Origin: an uncultured Celeribacter sp.
GTDB taxonomy: Bacteria > Pseudomonadota > Alphaproteobacteria > Rhodobacterales > Rhodobacteraceae
Assembly (NCBI RefSeq): GCF_963676475.1
Contig: NZ_OY781107.1
Location: 496,001 to 560,000 of the forward strand
DNA: 64,000 nucleotides
Reading direction: 5' to 3'
The notes under the pieces were generated by a model that saw only the letters and a program-made list of their open reading frames with translations, was not told where the DNA came from and did no database searches. Made by a program: the position numbers and the translations under genes. Shown here piece after piece: positions 1 through 9,291 of the stretch (within the stretch, counting starts at the first letter, position 1; each line of letters opens with the position of its first letter).

Positions 1-463
1 CGATGTTGCCCGCGCCGATCACGCCAAGGGTCTTGGCGGTCAGCTCGGTGCCCATGAATTTGGATTTCTCCCATTTGCCCGCGTGGGTCGAGGCAGAGGC
101 TTCCGGGATTTGACGCGCGACCGCGAACATCATCGCGATGGCGTGCTCGGCGGTGGTGATCATGTTGCCGAACGGCGTGTTCATCACGATCACGCCTTTT
201 TTCGACGCGGCTTCTTTATCGACGTTGTCGGTGCCGATGCCAGCACGACCCACGACTTTCAGGTTGTCGGCATGCTCCAGCAGGGCTGCGGTGACTTTGG
301 TCGCGGAGCGGATCGCAAGACCGTCATATTTGCCGATCACCTCGGCGAGTTTGTCTTTGTCCTTGCCGAGATCGGGCATGAAATCGACGTCGATGCCACG
401 GTCGCGAAAGATTTGAACGGCGGTTTCCGAGAGTTTGTCGGAGACGAGAACTTTGGGGGCCAT
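1..463 (-). CDS. serA: D-3-phosphoglycerate dehydrogenase, C-terminus off window
   Basis: First enzyme of serine synthesis (3-phosphoglycerate to 3-phosphohydroxypyruvate, NAD-linked). Only about 154 N-terminal residues are visible, starting MAPKVLVSDKLSETA; the gene continues past base 1. The segment shows the substrate-domain motif AIRSATKVT, then VGRAGIGTDNVD, then the start of the Rossmann fold at TLGVIGAGNI, all typical of SerA. It lies downstream of serC on the same strand, separated by 89 bases that contain a terminator-like hairpin. The family call is firm; regulatory ACT domains cannot be judged. Confidence 0.95.
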   Translation of the reverse strand, partial: MAPKVLVSDKLSETAVQIFRDRGIDVDFMPDLGKDKDKLAEVIGKYDGLAIRSATKVTAALLEHADNLKVVGRAGIGTDNVDKEAASKKGVIVMNTPFGNMITTAEHAIAMMFAVARQIPEASASTHAGKWEKSKFMGTELTAKTLGVIGAGNI

Positions 464-496
464 TTGAGGGCTCCTGTCATATGAGAATTCTGTGGG

Positions 497-523
497 AAAA
501 CCGGGCGGCAGACCGCCGCCCGT
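497..523 (-). terminator. Terminator-like hairpin between serC and serA
   Basis: On the minus strand a 7-bp perfect GC stem (GGGCGGC/GCCGCCC, arms 515-521 and 503-509) is followed by GGTTTT. It sits in the serC-serA gap, so it could end serC transcripts or reduce read-through into serA. Confidence 0.6.
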
Positions 524-552
524 TGAAGTCCGTAAGCGCGAGTTGCGCGGTC

Positions 553-1695
553 TTATTGCTCAGCAATGCACTCTTCGAAGGCCCATTTGAGCCAAAGCGT
601 CAACGCCTCGACATCAGAAGCCTCGATGGTCGCACCACACCAGACCCGCAGACCGGCGGGCGCATCGCGGTAAGCACCTACGTCATAAGCGACGTTGTAA
701 TCTTCGAGCTTCTTGGCCACGGCTTTCGCAAAAGCGGCGCCGTCCTTGATGCGGTCATCGGTGAACTTCAGACACACGGAAGTGTTCGACCACGTGGCCT
801 CGTCTTCGGCGAGGTTGGCGATCCAATCGTTCCGATCACAGAAATCCCAGAGCACTTTCGCGTTGGTGGTCGAGCGCTCGATCAGCTTCGGCAAACCGCC
901 GATGTTCTGCGCCCACTCAAGCGCCACGAGGTAATCCTCAACCGCGAGCATAGAGGGCGTGTTGATCGTCGCACCGGTAAAGATGCCGTCGATCAGCTTG
1001 CCGCCTTTGGTCATGCGGAAGATTTTCGGCAACGGCCATGCGGGCGTGTAGCTTTCCAAACGCGCGACAGCGCGGGGCGAGAGCACGATCATGCCGTGGG
1101 CCGCTTCGCCGCCCATCACCTTCTGCCAGGAGAAGGTGGTGACATCGAGCTTGTCCCAGGGCAGGTCCATCGCGAAGGCGGCAGAGGTCGCGTCACAGAT
1201 GGTCAGACCTTCGCGGTCCGCCGGGATCGCATCGCCATTTGGCACGCGCACGCCGGAGGTGGTGCCGTTCCAGGTGAAGACCACGTCAGTGTCAAAATCG
1301 ATCTCAGCGAAATCGACGATCTGACCGTAGTCGGCGGTTTTCACATCGGCGTCGATCTTGAGCTGTTTGACAACATCGGTGACCCAGCCGGAACCGAAGG
1401 ATTCCCAAGCGACCATCGTGGCCTTACGGGCACCCAGAAGGGACCACATGGCCATTTCAACGGCGCCGGTGTCGGAGGCGGGCACGATGCCGATTTTATA
1501 ATCGGCGGGGATGCCAAGAATGTCGCGGGTCGTCTCGATCGCGGCTTTCAGCTTGTCCTTGCCAATTTTGGCACGGTGCGAACGGCCCAGGGGCGCGTCA
1601 GCCAGCAGATCGAGAGAGAATGTGGGGATTTTGGCGCAAGGGCCGGACGAAAAACGCGGGTTCGCAGGACGCGCCTGCGGGTGCTTGGTAGCCAT
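553..1695 (-). CDS. serC: Phosphoserine aminotransferase
   Basis: PLP enzyme converting 3-phosphohydroxypyruvate plus glutamate to phosphoserine. The 380-residue protein is the usual length for the alphaproteobacterial form. It begins [20 protein letters not shown] (substrate-binding region), carries [13 protein letters not shown], and the PLP lysine is likely in [15 protein letters not shown] (about residues 200-215). It lies upstream of serA on the same strand and is divergent from serB, so three serine-pathway genes are adjacent. The 256-base gap to serB should hold both promoters; I see no convincing operator there. Confidence 0.95.
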   Translation of the reverse strand: MATKHPQARPANPRFSSGPCAKIPTFSLDLLADAPLGRSHRAKIGKDKLKAAIETTRDILGIPADYKIGIVPASDTGAVEMAMWSLLGARKATMVAWESFGSGWVTDVVKQLKIDADVKTADYGQIVDFAEIDFDTDVVFTWNGTTSGVRVPNGDAIPADREGLTICDATSAAFAMDLPWDKLDVTTFSWQKVMGGEAAHGMIVLSPRAVARLESYTPAWPLPKIFRMTKGGKLIDGIFTGATINTPSMLAVEDYLVALEWAQNIGGLPKLIERSTTNAKVLWDFCDRNDWIANLAEDEATWSNTSVCLKFTDDRIKDGAAFAKAVAKKLEDYNVAYDVGAYRDAPAGLRVWCGATIEASDVEALTLWLKWAFEECIAEQ

Positions 1696-1951
1696 GATGT
1701 GCTATCCTTCCAGATAAATGCCTCTCGTTGGGGAGAGGTGTCCCGCGGATCGAATTAGTGGCTTTCTCGGCGCTCAGCAATATGGATTCGAAAAAATATG
1801 TCGCATTTTTATCCGACATACGTCGCAGATGCGCTGGATCGTTTCCGATTGGAAACTTCGGACCCGCCTCGGAAAACCCTCAAAACCAGACCTCATAGCG
1901 CTGGAAACCCGGCATGTCATTGCGTAGACAGGCGACAAACGGAGGCCCCTT

Positions 1952-2830
1952 ATGTTCACCTGTATCCTGCTGACAAACCCCGCCGCGCCAGCGCTCAATC
2001 TGACCACCGCCGATGCGCTTCGTTCGGCTTGGGGCGGGGGCGATCTCAAATGGCTGTCTCTGGGCGAGGCCGCAGAGTTCAGCGTCGAGACGGTTCCGTC
2101 GAATCGCTGGGATGTCTGGGAAGGTCTGCAAACACAGGGCATCGACCTGATCGTCGTGCCGACCGAGGGGCGGCGCAAAAAGATGCTCTTGGCCGATATG
2201 GATTCGACCATGATCCAGCAGGAATGCATCGACGAGCTGGCCGATGTCGCGGGCGTCGGTGAGCGCGTCAAAGAAATCACCGCAAAGGCGATGAACGGCG
2301 AGCTGGATTTCGAAGGCGCGCTGACCGAACGCGTCGGGCTTTTGAAAGGCCTGCCGGAAAGCGTCATCCAAAAGGTCATCGACGAGCGGATTACCTTCAT
2401 GCCCGGCGGCAAGGAGCTTTTGGCGACGATGAAGCGTGACGGCGCCTATTGCGCGCTGGTCTCGGGCGGTTTTACCGCCTTCACCGGCTATGTCGCCGAG
2501 GCGCTTGGGTTCGATGAGAACCGGGCCAACACCTTGCTGGTCGAGAATGGTGAACTGGTCGGCAAACCGGGCCTGCCGATCCTTGGACGCGAAGCCAAGG
2601 TCGCCGCCCTCGAAGAGATCACCGCGCGGCTTGGCCTGTCGCATGACGATGTGATGGCGGTCGGTGACGGCGCCAATGATCTCGGCATGTTGAAACTCGC
2701 GGGCGCGGGCGTGGCGCTTCATGCGAAACCCTCTGTCGCCGCTGAATGCGAGATCAGGATCAACCACGGCGATCTCTCCGCGCTTCTGTTCGTTCAGGGC
2801 TATGCGCGGTCTGACTTTGCAGATGTTTGA
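1952..2830 (+). CDS. serB: Phosphoserine phosphatase
   Basis: Last step of serine synthesis, phosphoserine to serine, by a HAD-superfamily phosphatase. Residues 82-86 are the catalytic DMDST motif, and VGDGANDLGML near the C-terminus is the magnesium-binding motif. The N-terminal 75 residues resemble the ACT-like domain of longer SerB proteins; 292 residues fits. A good Shine-Dalgarno GGAGG sits just upstream of the ATG. The stop overlaps the ATG of the downstream exporter gene by 8 bases, suggesting co-translation. Confidence 0.95.
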   Translation: MFTCILLTNPAAPALNLTTADALRSAWGGGDLKWLSLGEAAEFSVETVPSNRWDVWEGLQTQGIDLIVVPTEGRRKKMLLADMDSTMIQQECIDELADVAGVGERVKEITAKAMNGELDFEGALTERVGLLKGLPESVIQKVIDERITFMPGGKELLATMKRDGAYCALVSGGFTAFTGYVAEALGFDENRANTLLVENGELVGKPGLPILGREAKVAALEEITARLGLSHDDVMAVGDGANDLGMLKLAGAGVALHAKPSVAAECEIRINHGDLSALLFVQGYARSDFADV

Positions 2831-3581
2831 GGTCTCGCTCGATCTCCTGCTGATTCTCATGGCCGCCGGCTTCATCGCCGGTTTCGTCGATAGCATCGCG
2901 GGCGGTGGTGGGCTGATCACCGTCCCTGCCCTCATGCTCGCGGGCATTCCGCCGGTGCAAGCACTGGCGACCAACAAGGTGCAGGGCCTCTTTGGTGCGG
3001 GCATGGCTGCGATCAACTACGCGCACGCAGGACATGTGGACCTGCGCAAACAAATCGGCCCGGCGGCGCTGTCCTTTGCAGGCGCCATGCTCGGCGCGCT
3101 TTTGGCCAGCTCTCTGCCGACCGATGTGATCCGCCTCGGCCTGCCGGTGCTTTTGATCGCTATCGCGCTGTTCTTTGCCTTCAAACCCGGCCTCAACGAC
3201 ATGGACCGGACGCAACGCATCACGCCCCTGCTGTTCGCCACCACCTTCGTGCCGTCCATCGGGTTTTACGACGGGCTTTTGGGGCCAGGCACCGGCGCGT
3301 TTTTCATGCTGGGGTTCGTGAGCCTTGCGGGCTACGGCATCCTCAAGGCCACGGCGCACACCAAACTGTTGAATTTCGCCTCGAATATCGGCGGGCTTTT
3401 GGGGTTTGTTTTGGTGGCCAAGCCGCTGTGGATGCTTGGCCTTGCCATGGGGATCGCGCAGATCGCGGGCGCCTATGTGGGGTCCACGCTGGCCACGAAG
3501 GTCGGGGCCAAGCTGATCAAACCCGTGTTGGTGATTGCCTCCACAGCTTTGGCGCTCAAACTCATTTCCGAGTGGTTTTGA
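2823..3581 (+). CDS. TauE/SafE-family membrane protein (anion/sulfite-type exporter)
   Basis: Multi-pass inner-membrane protein of 252 residues with two related halves, typical of TauE/SafE permeases. Signature stretches are GFVDSIAGGGGLITVPAL near the N-terminus (about residues 20-37) and FYDGLLGPGTGAFFMLG in the second half. I placed the start at the ATG overlapping the serB stop because the longer reading frame upstream lies inside serB. The substrate is not evident from sequence; family members move sulfite, sulfoacetate or other small anions. It converges with the asparaginase gene, with only 6 bases between stops. Confidence 0.85.
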   Translation: MFEVSLDLLLILMAAGFIAGFVDSIAGGGGLITVPALMLAGIPPVQALATNKVQGLFGAGMAAINYAHAGHVDLRKQIGPAALSFAGAMLGALLASSLPTDVIRLGLPVLLIAIALFFAFKPGLNDMDRTQRITPLLFATTFVPSIGFYDGLLGPGTGAFFMLGFVSLAGYGILKATAHTKLLNFASNIGGLLGFVLVAKPLWMLGLAMGIAQIAGAYVGSTLATKVGAKLIKPVLVIASTALALKLISEWF

Positions 3582-3587
3582 GTATTT

Positions 3588-4625
3588 TCACCCCGAAAAA
3601 GACGGATCAAAAGATGGGCCCAAAGACGGCCCCGGGAAACCCTCCGCAGGCTTGACCTCGCCCGTGTTGATGCCCGCGAAATTCGGCACATCGGGATTGA
3701 GGCGTTTTTTCACCAGAGGATCATTTGCATCAAGCGCCCCGAGTTTGACCAAGATCGCGGCGATAGCACATTCCGAGGCACGCGTCGCCCCGTCAGAAAT
3801 CTTGAGCGCAACGCCAAGCTTTTGCTCCGGCAGGATGGCGGTAAAGACACCTTCAGCCCCGGTCTTGATCGTTACCTTGCCTTTGGCGGCGCGCATCAGC
3901 TCCGTGCAGGCGCGGCCCTCTCCGGCGACAAGATCGGGATGCGTGCGCATCGCTTTCGCGAGACGAAAAGCCGCGCGCTCCATCCCATCGCCGCCTTCGC
4001 GCGCGCCGGCGAAATAGCCCATAGCCCGTCCAAGTCCCCGCACGGTGGTGGCGAAATTCGGCGCCGAACAGCCGTCGATGCCAAAGCCGGGGGAGGTTTC
4101 GCCCGTGACCGTCTCAAACGCTTCCAGAGCGGTTTTTTGCACCGGATGATCCGGGTCGACATAGTCGGGGCCTGCGCCGAGAAATTGGGTCAGGGTCAGA
4201 AAGCCGCAATGTTTGCCGGAGCAATTGTTATGGATGCGGCATTTGCCCGCATCCGCCTTGATCTGCGCATCTCGCGTCGGAATGTCCCATGGCTCTTGCG
4301 GGCCGCAAATCAGGTCGTCTTGTGTCAAACCAAGATCTTTGAGCCAAGCCGCCACACGGGTCGTATGGATGGACGCGCCCTGATGCGACGCGCAGGACAG
4401 CGCGAGCTGTTCCTCGGTCAATCCCTTTGCATCGGCGGCCCCTGAGGTCACAAGAGGCAGCGCCTGAATCATCTTCACCGACGAGCGCGGCAGGATCGCC
4501 GTGTCGAGATCGCCCCAGCCCTCGATCACCTCGCCACGGGCATCACAGATCACAGCAAAGCCCGCGTGGCGGCTCTCCAAAACGGGACCGCGCCAGACCT
4601 CGACCATCTCTTGTGTCATTCCCAT
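3588..4625 (-). CDS. L-asparaginase, thermolabile/Rhizobium etli AnsA-like class
   Basis: Hydrolyses asparagine to aspartate and ammonia, cytoplasmic. It shows the class-3 hallmarks: PRSSVKMIQ (Ser-x-x-Lys pair), SCASHQG, the metal/catalytic Cys-Lys in CSGKHCGFL, and the second cysteine in GIDGCSAPNFA. I chose the ATG at 4625, preceded by AAAGGA at good spacing; a GTG 15 bases upstream is the alternative. The C-terminus is proline/glycine-rich after INTGEVKPA. It is not related to the E. coli AnsA/AnsB fold. Confidence 0.9.
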   Translation of the reverse strand: MGMTQEMVEVWRGPVLESRHAGFAVICDARGEVIEGWGDLDTAILPRSSVKMIQALPLVTSGAADAKGLTEEQLALSCASHQGASIHTTRVAAWLKDLGLTQDDLICGPQEPWDIPTRDAQIKADAGKCRIHNNCSGKHCGFLTLTQFLGAGPDYVDPDHPVQKTALEAFETVTGETSPGFGIDGCSAPNFATTVRGLGRAMGYFAGAREGGDGMERAAFRLAKAMRTHPDLVAGEGRACTELMRAAKGKVTIKTGAEGVFTAILPEQKLGVALKISDGATRASECAIAAILVKLGALDANDPLVKKRLNPDVPNFAGINTGEVKPAEGFPGPSLGPSFDPSFSG

Positions 4626-4823
4626 TTTCGATCCTTTCACGTTTCAGCGAATTTCTGCCAAGGGTCTTTCCCAAATCGGCGGAATTGCGTTACTGTGCCC
4701 CCAGACGATGGAATTTGGCCTGACCCCATCTCAAAACCGCAGCTATAGACAGCGGAAGATGTGGTCAAGACAGGCATGAAAATGGTCGAAATCGACCGAA
4801 AGTTGAGAGGCAGCGAGAGTTCA

Positions 4824-5363
4824 ATGAGATTTTTCGTGAAACAGACCCTGTTTGCAACAGCCCTTTTGGGTCTGACAGGTCCGGCATTCGCGCAGGAAAG
4901 CACCAATCAGGTCGCGTCCAACACAGATTGGTATGTCTATGTGGAAGAGCAACCAAACAAATCCTGCTGGGCTGTCTCGGTTCCGAAAGAGACCCTGAAT
5001 ACCGACAGTGCCGGGCGTCCGAAATCGGTGACACGGTCCGAAATTTTGCTTTTCGTGACCTACGGACCGGGCAGTGGCGTCAACGGCCAGGTGTCGTTCC
5101 TGGGCGGCTATCCGTTCGAACCCGGCTCCAACGTCAGCATGGAGATCGGCGGCACGGAATTCACCCTGTTCACCAATTCCGACGACGAGACGGCTTGGGC
5201 TGTGACGCCCGAGGACGACGCCAAGATCGTCGCCGCGATGAAACGCGGTGCGACCGCGACGCTCACGGGGCGGTCTTCGCGCGGCACGATCACCAAAGAC
5301 ACCTTCTCGCTTTTGGGCTTTACCGCCTCTGTCGAAGAGGCCGCGAGCCGCTGCGGCAAATAA
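4824..5363 (+). CDS. IalB-family (invasion-associated locus B) exported protein
   Basis: Small secreted or periplasmic protein of 179 residues. The first 24 residues (MRFFVKQTLFATALLGLTG then PAFAQ) form a clear signal peptide with an AxA-type cleavage site. The mature part has WYVYVEE, CWAVSVP, and a C-terminal FSLLGFTASVEEA stretch, as in IalB-family proteins. One early and one final cysteine could pair. The family is common in alphaproteobacteria and its biochemical role is not established. I chose the start that places the signal peptide at the N-terminus; the frame is open further upstream. An intrinsic terminator follows. Confidence 0.8.
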   Translation: MRFFVKQTLFATALLGLTGPAFAQESTNQVASNTDWYVYVEEQPNKSCWAVSVPKETLNTDSAGRPKSVTRSEILLFVTYGPGSGVNGQVSFLGGYPFEPGSNVSMEIGGTEFTLFTNSDDETAWAVTPEDDAKIVAAMKRGATATLTGRSSRGTITKDTFSLLGFTASVEEAASRCGK

Positions 5364-5385
5364 CCCTCACAGAGAATGTGATGAG

Positions 5386-5410
5386 AGGCCCTGCTCGTGC
5401 GGGGCCTTTT
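5386..5410 (+). terminator. Intrinsic terminator after the ialB-like gene
   Basis: AGGCCCTGC, a TCGT loop, then GCGGGGCCT running into TTTT. The stem is 9 bp with one G-T pair, 22 bases after the stop codon. Confidence 0.85.
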
Positions 5411-5476
5411 CGTATGGATTTTGCCCATAGAATCCTGTAAAAGCCGCCTTTAAATCCCGCATATAAGAGTTGAATC

Positions 5477-6667
5477 ATGAAACCCAGCGCACCGATCACG
5501 CAGGATGTCCTGACCTTTCCGCGCAAAGATGAGCCCTCTGACAAGATCAATCTTGTCGGCCTGACACGCGATGCTTTCCGTCAGACCCTGATCGACAATG
5601 GCACGCCGGAAAAGCAGGCCAAGATGCGCATGGGCCAGATTTGGCAGTGGATCTATCAGTGGGGTGTGCGCGATTTTGAGGCGATGACGAATCTCTCTAA
5701 ATCCTATCGCGCCGAGCTGGCCGAGAAATTCGAAATTCGCATTCCCGAGGTGGTATCCAAACTGGTGTCGACCGATGGCACCCGCAAATATCTCGTGCGG
5801 ATCGCGGGCGGCCATGAGGTCGAGGTGGTCTATATCCCCGAGGACGGGCGCGGCACGCTCTGTGTGTCCTCCCAGGTGGGCTGCACGCTGACCTGCTCCT
5901 TCTGTCATACCGGCACGCAGAAACTGGTGCGCAACCTGACGGCGGCGGAGATCGTCGGCCAAGTGATGATGGCACGTGACGACCTGGGTGAATGGCCGGA
6001 AAAAGGCGCGCCCAAGGATGAGACGCGGCTCTTGTCCAACATCGTTCTGATGGGCATGGGCGAGCCTCTGTACAATTTCGAGAACGTCCGCGACGCGATG
6101 AAGATCGTCATGGATGGCGAGGGCATTCAACTTGGCCGTCGCCGGATCACGCTCTCGACTTCAGGCATCGTGCCGGAGATCAAGCGCACCGCCGAAGAGA
6201 TCGGATGTTTGCTGGCCGTGTCCTTCCACGCGACGGAAAACGACACCCGCGACATTCTTGTCCCGATCAACAAGAAGTGGAAGATTGAGCCGCTTCTGGA
6301 GGCCCTCGCCGCCTATCCGCGTGCGACCAATTCCGAGCGCATCACCTTTGAATATGTGATGATCGACGGGGTGAACGACACGGATGACGATGCGCGCCGT
6401 CTGGTCAAATACCTGAAAGACTACGAAATTCCGGCCAAGATCAACCTGATCCCCTTCAACGAATGGCCCGGCTCGAACTATCGCCGCAGCTCCAACAATC
6501 GCATCCGGGCCTTTGCGACGATCCTGATGGAAGCGGGCTACGCCTCGCCCATTCGCAAGACCCGCGGCGAGGACATCATGGCCGCCTGTGGTCAGCTCAA
6601 ATCCGCGACCGAACGCGCGCGCAAATCGCGCAAGGAAATCCTCAAGGACGCCGGTCAGGCGGTCTGA
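5477..6667 (+). CDS. rlmN: 23S rRNA A2503 / tRNA A37 C2-methyltransferase (radical SAM)
   Basis: Methylates C2 of A2503 in 23S rRNA and A37 of some tRNAs. The radical-SAM cluster motif is CTLTCSFCHTG (CxxxCxxC), and VLMGMGEPLYNF is the SAM-binding stretch. The two conserved catalytic cysteines of the RlmN mechanism are the C-terminal one in DIMAACGQL and one in the radical-SAM half. At 396 residues it is normal length. An intrinsic terminator follows immediately. Confidence 0.97.
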   Translation: MKPSAPITQDVLTFPRKDEPSDKINLVGLTRDAFRQTLIDNGTPEKQAKMRMGQIWQWIYQWGVRDFEAMTNLSKSYRAELAEKFEIRIPEVVSKLVSTDGTRKYLVRIAGGHEVEVVYIPEDGRGTLCVSSQVGCTLTCSFCHTGTQKLVRNLTAAEIVGQVMMARDDLGEWPEKGAPKDETRLLSNIVLMGMGEPLYNFENVRDAMKIVMDGEGIQLGRRRITLSTSGIVPEIKRTAEEIGCLLAVSFHATENDTRDILVPINKKWKIEPLLEALAAYPRATNSERITFEYVMIDGVNDTDDDARRLVKYLKDYEIPAKINLIPFNEWPGSNYRRSSNNRIRAFATILMEAGYASPIRKTRGEDIMAACGQLKSATERARKSRKEILKDAGQAV

Positions 6668-6673
6668 GAAATA

Positions 6674-6698
6674 GGGCCGGCGCTGAACCGGCCCTTTT
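6674..6698 (+). terminator. Intrinsic terminator after rlmN
   Basis: GGGCCGG, a 7-base loop, CCGGCCC, then TTTTCTTTT. It lies between the converging rlmN and AcfC-like genes and may serve both. Confidence 0.9.
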
Positions 6699-6701
6699 CT
6701 T

Positions 6702-7493
6702 TTAGCGCTGCCAGCCTTCAGTCGCCATCAGCGCCTGCGCCTCGTCGGCGATCAGAAAAGCGAGAAACTCCGCCGCTTGCGGATCCGCCATGGGAGACAG
6801 CGCCACGTTCACATCGCGCCAAACGGTGCGCTCCGGGCTGAGGTCGATCTGATCCAACTCCTCATGCGTCGCGGGCCAGTTCGGCCAGGTGATCCAGGCA
6901 TCGGCATCCTCCGACATGAAAGCCCGGAAACTCGCGCCGGAGCCTTTGGCATAGCTCACGATATTCTTGCGAAACGCGGTGATGTCTTCGAGCTTGCCAA
7001 GGCGCCCGGCGACATCCTCCCAGGTGCCGGTGCCGGAGGTGTTATAAACGCCCGCGCCTTCGGTCACGACGATCTTCATGCCGGGGGCGAGCAGGTCGTC
7101 AAAGCCGGTGATGCCTGTCGGATTGCCGTGTTTCACCGCAATCACCGTCGGACGAATATAGATCGGCTCGACCTGATCCGACGAGAACGTCTTGTAGGTC
7201 TCCAGAAAGGCCGTCATCGAATGTTCCGAGGTGCCCCAAAGAATATCGGCATCGGCCTGTGCCATGGGCGACCATTTGCTTTCCGGCCCGGCGATGATCT
7301 CGATCTTCTGGCCGGTTTTCTCCATCCAGACATCCGCAACCTTTTGGAACGCCGTGTGCGGACCACCCGCGCCGTAGAGTTTCACCACGCCGTCCTGCGG
7401 CGCGTGGGTGATCGTGGGGTCATAAAGAGTACTACTTTGAGCGAGGCTGGGGGCCGCGCCCAAGAGCGCGAGGGTGAAAAGGGTCATACGCAT
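6702..7493 (-). CDS. AcfC-like periplasmic substrate-binding protein
   Basis: 263-residue exported protein. A signal peptide (MRMTLFTLALLGAAPSLAQ) is followed by a type-2 periplasmic binding fold. Its motifs KLYGAGGPHTAFQKVAD, ADILWGTSEHSM, IAVKHGNP, EGAGVYNTSGTGTWED and ADAWITWPNW match the accessory colonization factor AcfC family related to sulfate/molybdate-type binding proteins. The ligand is unknown. I chose the ATG at 7493, preceded by GGAGACACCC; a second ATG follows two codons later. No permease or ATPase gene is adjacent, so it is an orphan binding protein here. Confidence 0.8.
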   Translation of the reverse strand: MRMTLFTLALLGAAPSLAQSSTLYDPTITHAPQDGVVKLYGAGGPHTAFQKVADVWMEKTGQKIEIIAGPESKWSPMAQADADILWGTSEHSMTAFLETYKTFSSDQVEPIYIRPTVIAVKHGNPTGITGFDDLLAPGMKIVVTEGAGVYNTSGTGTWEDVAGRLGKLEDITAFRKNIVSYAKGSGASFRAFMSEDADAWITWPNWPATHEELDQIDLSPERTVWRDVNVALSPMADPQAAEFLAFLIADEAQALMATEGWQR

Positions 7494-7657
7494 GGGTGTC
7501 TCCAATATCTGAAATCCGCGCGGGGTGCGCAGAGGAGATACAGGGAAAGGCGAAAGCATATTCCCTCCGCTCTCGTCACAGAGGCGTGAGACAGGGGCTT
7601 GAGGCACGTAAGCCGCCCTCAAATATGGTAACGGCGTTTTAACCTTAACGGCCCAAC

Positions 7658-8110
7658 ATGCAGAACATGGACTGGATAACAATCAGATTCGAAGACGACC
7701 TTGGCAACCGCATCGAGCGGGCGGCGGCCCTCGCGGGTCAGCCGATCGGGGCGTTCATTCGCGACAGGCTGCGCGACAGGTTGGATGAGGCCGCGCGCCC
7801 GTTAGAGGGCGCGTTCGGCTATAAAGGCCCTCGAAAACCTCATGCGTTGCAGGCCTATCTGGCTCATGATTTCGCCTATGCGACGGGGTGGAGCGACCTG
7901 CAAGAGACCCTGCGCGCCAAAGGCTATGAGCTGGCAGAACGCGGTGGCGGGCTGATCCTTCAGACCGTTGAAGGCGACCGCCTTTGCAAGGCCTCCGATC
8001 TTGGCCAGCCCTATTCCACCCTGATGAAACGTTTCGGCACGCCCTTTCCGGGTCATGCGCATCATCACCTCGTCACGCGTCATCTGGCGCAAAAGACCCT
8101 GCCATTCTGA
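7658..8110 (+). CDS. Ribbon-helix-helix protein with relaxase-like C-terminal part
   Basis: 150 residues. Residues 1-45 (WITIRFEDDLGNRIERAA then IGAFIRDRLRD) look like a ribbon-helix-helix DNA-binding or dimerisation fold. The C-terminal half (LQETLRAKGYELAERGGGL, then CKASDLGQPYSTLMKRFG) recalls a small segment often found in relaxases and mobilisation proteins; that resemblance is my inference. It is followed after 21 bases by a second small ribbon-helix-helix gene. Function is unknown; autoregulation is possible. Confidence 0.65.
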   Translation: MQNMDWITIRFEDDLGNRIERAAALAGQPIGAFIRDRLRDRLDEAARPLEGAFGYKGPRKPHALQAYLAHDFAYATGWSDLQETLRAKGYELAERGGGLILQTVEGDRLCKASDLGQPYSTLMKRFGTPFPGHAHHHLVTRHLAQKTLPF

Positions 8111-8131
8111 ACTTAGGACACCGGAACACCC

Positions 8132-8320
8132 ATGGAAAAAATCACCCTGCTCTTGCCCAAAACCACCGTTAAAATGATGCACCTTCTGGCCCGGACCGAA
8201 GACCGGACCATCGGCACCATCGTGCGGGAGATGGCGCTTGATCGTTACATGCAGCAGATGATGTCATCTCAGCGCACCTCGGAGACCGAAGTTGAGGCCT
8301 CCGAAGTGCAGGAGGCTTAG
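8132..8320 (+). CDS. Small ribbon-helix-helix-like protein
   Basis: 62 residues. A basic, regular N-terminal strand (MEKITLLLPKTTVKMMHLLA) is followed by a helical segment (TIGTIVREMALDRYM), then an acidic tail, consistent with a short CopG/Arc-like protein. It lies just downstream of another ribbon-helix-helix gene, so the two may form one transcript. Its stop overlaps the stop of the convergent LOG-family gene (8317-8320). Confidence 0.55.
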   Translation: MEKITLLLPKTTVKMMHLLARTEDRTIGTIVREMALDRYMQQMMSSQRTSETEVEASEVQEA

Positions 8321-9171
8321 GCCTCGCGCCCGTCAATTTCCTCGCGCGGGCCTTGGTTCGGCCAGTCGTCAATTGCCTGCACGGCCTCTTCGGCGGTTTC
8401 CACGAATTTGAACAGATCGAGGTCTTTGGGAGAGATAGTCCCCGCTTCGGCCAGCGCCTCCCAATTGATAATGTTTTGCCAGAACGCCTTGCCAAACAAC
8501 AAAAACGGCACACGGTTCATCCGCCCGGTCTGAATGAGCGTCAGGCTTTCGAACATCTCGTCCAGCGTCCCAAAGCCGCCGGGGAACACCACGATGGCCT
8601 TCGCGCGCATCAGGAAATGCATCTTGCGGATGGCGAAATAGTGGAAGTTGAAACACAGCTCCGGCGTGACATATTCATTAGGCGCCTGCTCATGCGGCAA
8701 GACGATGTTGAGGCCGATGGAAATCCCGCCCGCATCGCGCGCACCACGGTTGCCTGCCTCCATCACGCCAGGACCACCGCCGGTGACGATGATGTTGTCC
8801 TTATGGCCATTGTTGCGCGCGGTCATGATCCGGGCAAATTCGCGCGCCTCATCGTAATATTTCGACAACTCAGCCAAGGTCTTGGTCTTCGCCGTCTCCT
8901 TTTTGTCGGGCGCCGGAATGCGGGCGCCGCCGAAGAGCACGATGGTGCTTTCGACCCCGAATTCCTCCATCAGAATCTCCGGCTTCAACAGCTCCAACTG
9001 CAACCGCACCGGCCGCAATTCGTCCCGAAACATGAAATCGCCATCCGTGAAGGCAAGCTTGTAGGACGGCGAGCGGGCTTGCGGCGTGTCGGGGATATGT
9101 TGCGCCGTATCCCGGTCGACCCGGCTGTCGCGCAACGGGTGGCGGCGGTCGGTGTGTTTCGTCTCAGTCAT
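8317..9171 (-). CDS. LOG-family protein (putative cytokinin/nucleotide 5'-phosphate phosphoribohydrolase)
   Basis: 284 residues with the diagnostic motifs GGGPGVMEAGNRGA and VVFPGGFGTLDEMFE (PGGxGTxxE), which mark the LOG family once called lysine decarboxylases. Members cleave nucleoside monophosphates to base and ribose 5-phosphate. The N-terminal 60 residues before FRDELRPVRLQ are charged and poorly conserved. The bacterial physiological substrate is not settled. The gene is convergent with, and overlaps by 4 bases, the small gene to its left. Confidence 0.88.
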   Translation of the reverse strand: MTETKHTDRRHPLRDSRVDRDTAQHIPDTPQARSPSYKLAFTDGDFMFRDELRPVRLQLELLKPEILMEEFGVESTIVLFGGARIPAPDKKETAKTKTLAELSKYYDEAREFARIMTARNNGHKDNIIVTGGGPGVMEAGNRGARDAGGISIGLNIVLPHEQAPNEYVTPELCFNFHYFAIRKMHFLMRAKAIVVFPGGFGTLDEMFESLTLIQTGRMNRVPFLLFGKAFWQNIINWEALAEAGTISPKDLDLFKFVETAEEAVQAIDDWPNQGPREEIDGREA

Positions 9172-9291
9172 CTTGATCCTGCCTTATGTCGTTTTGTCTC
9201 GCCGCCTGTGCTCTCTCGCGCGTTGCGTGGGCGGGTTTGAGCGATTATAGCCTGCGGGACCATATATTCCACGATGACCTCGGAGACCAAC

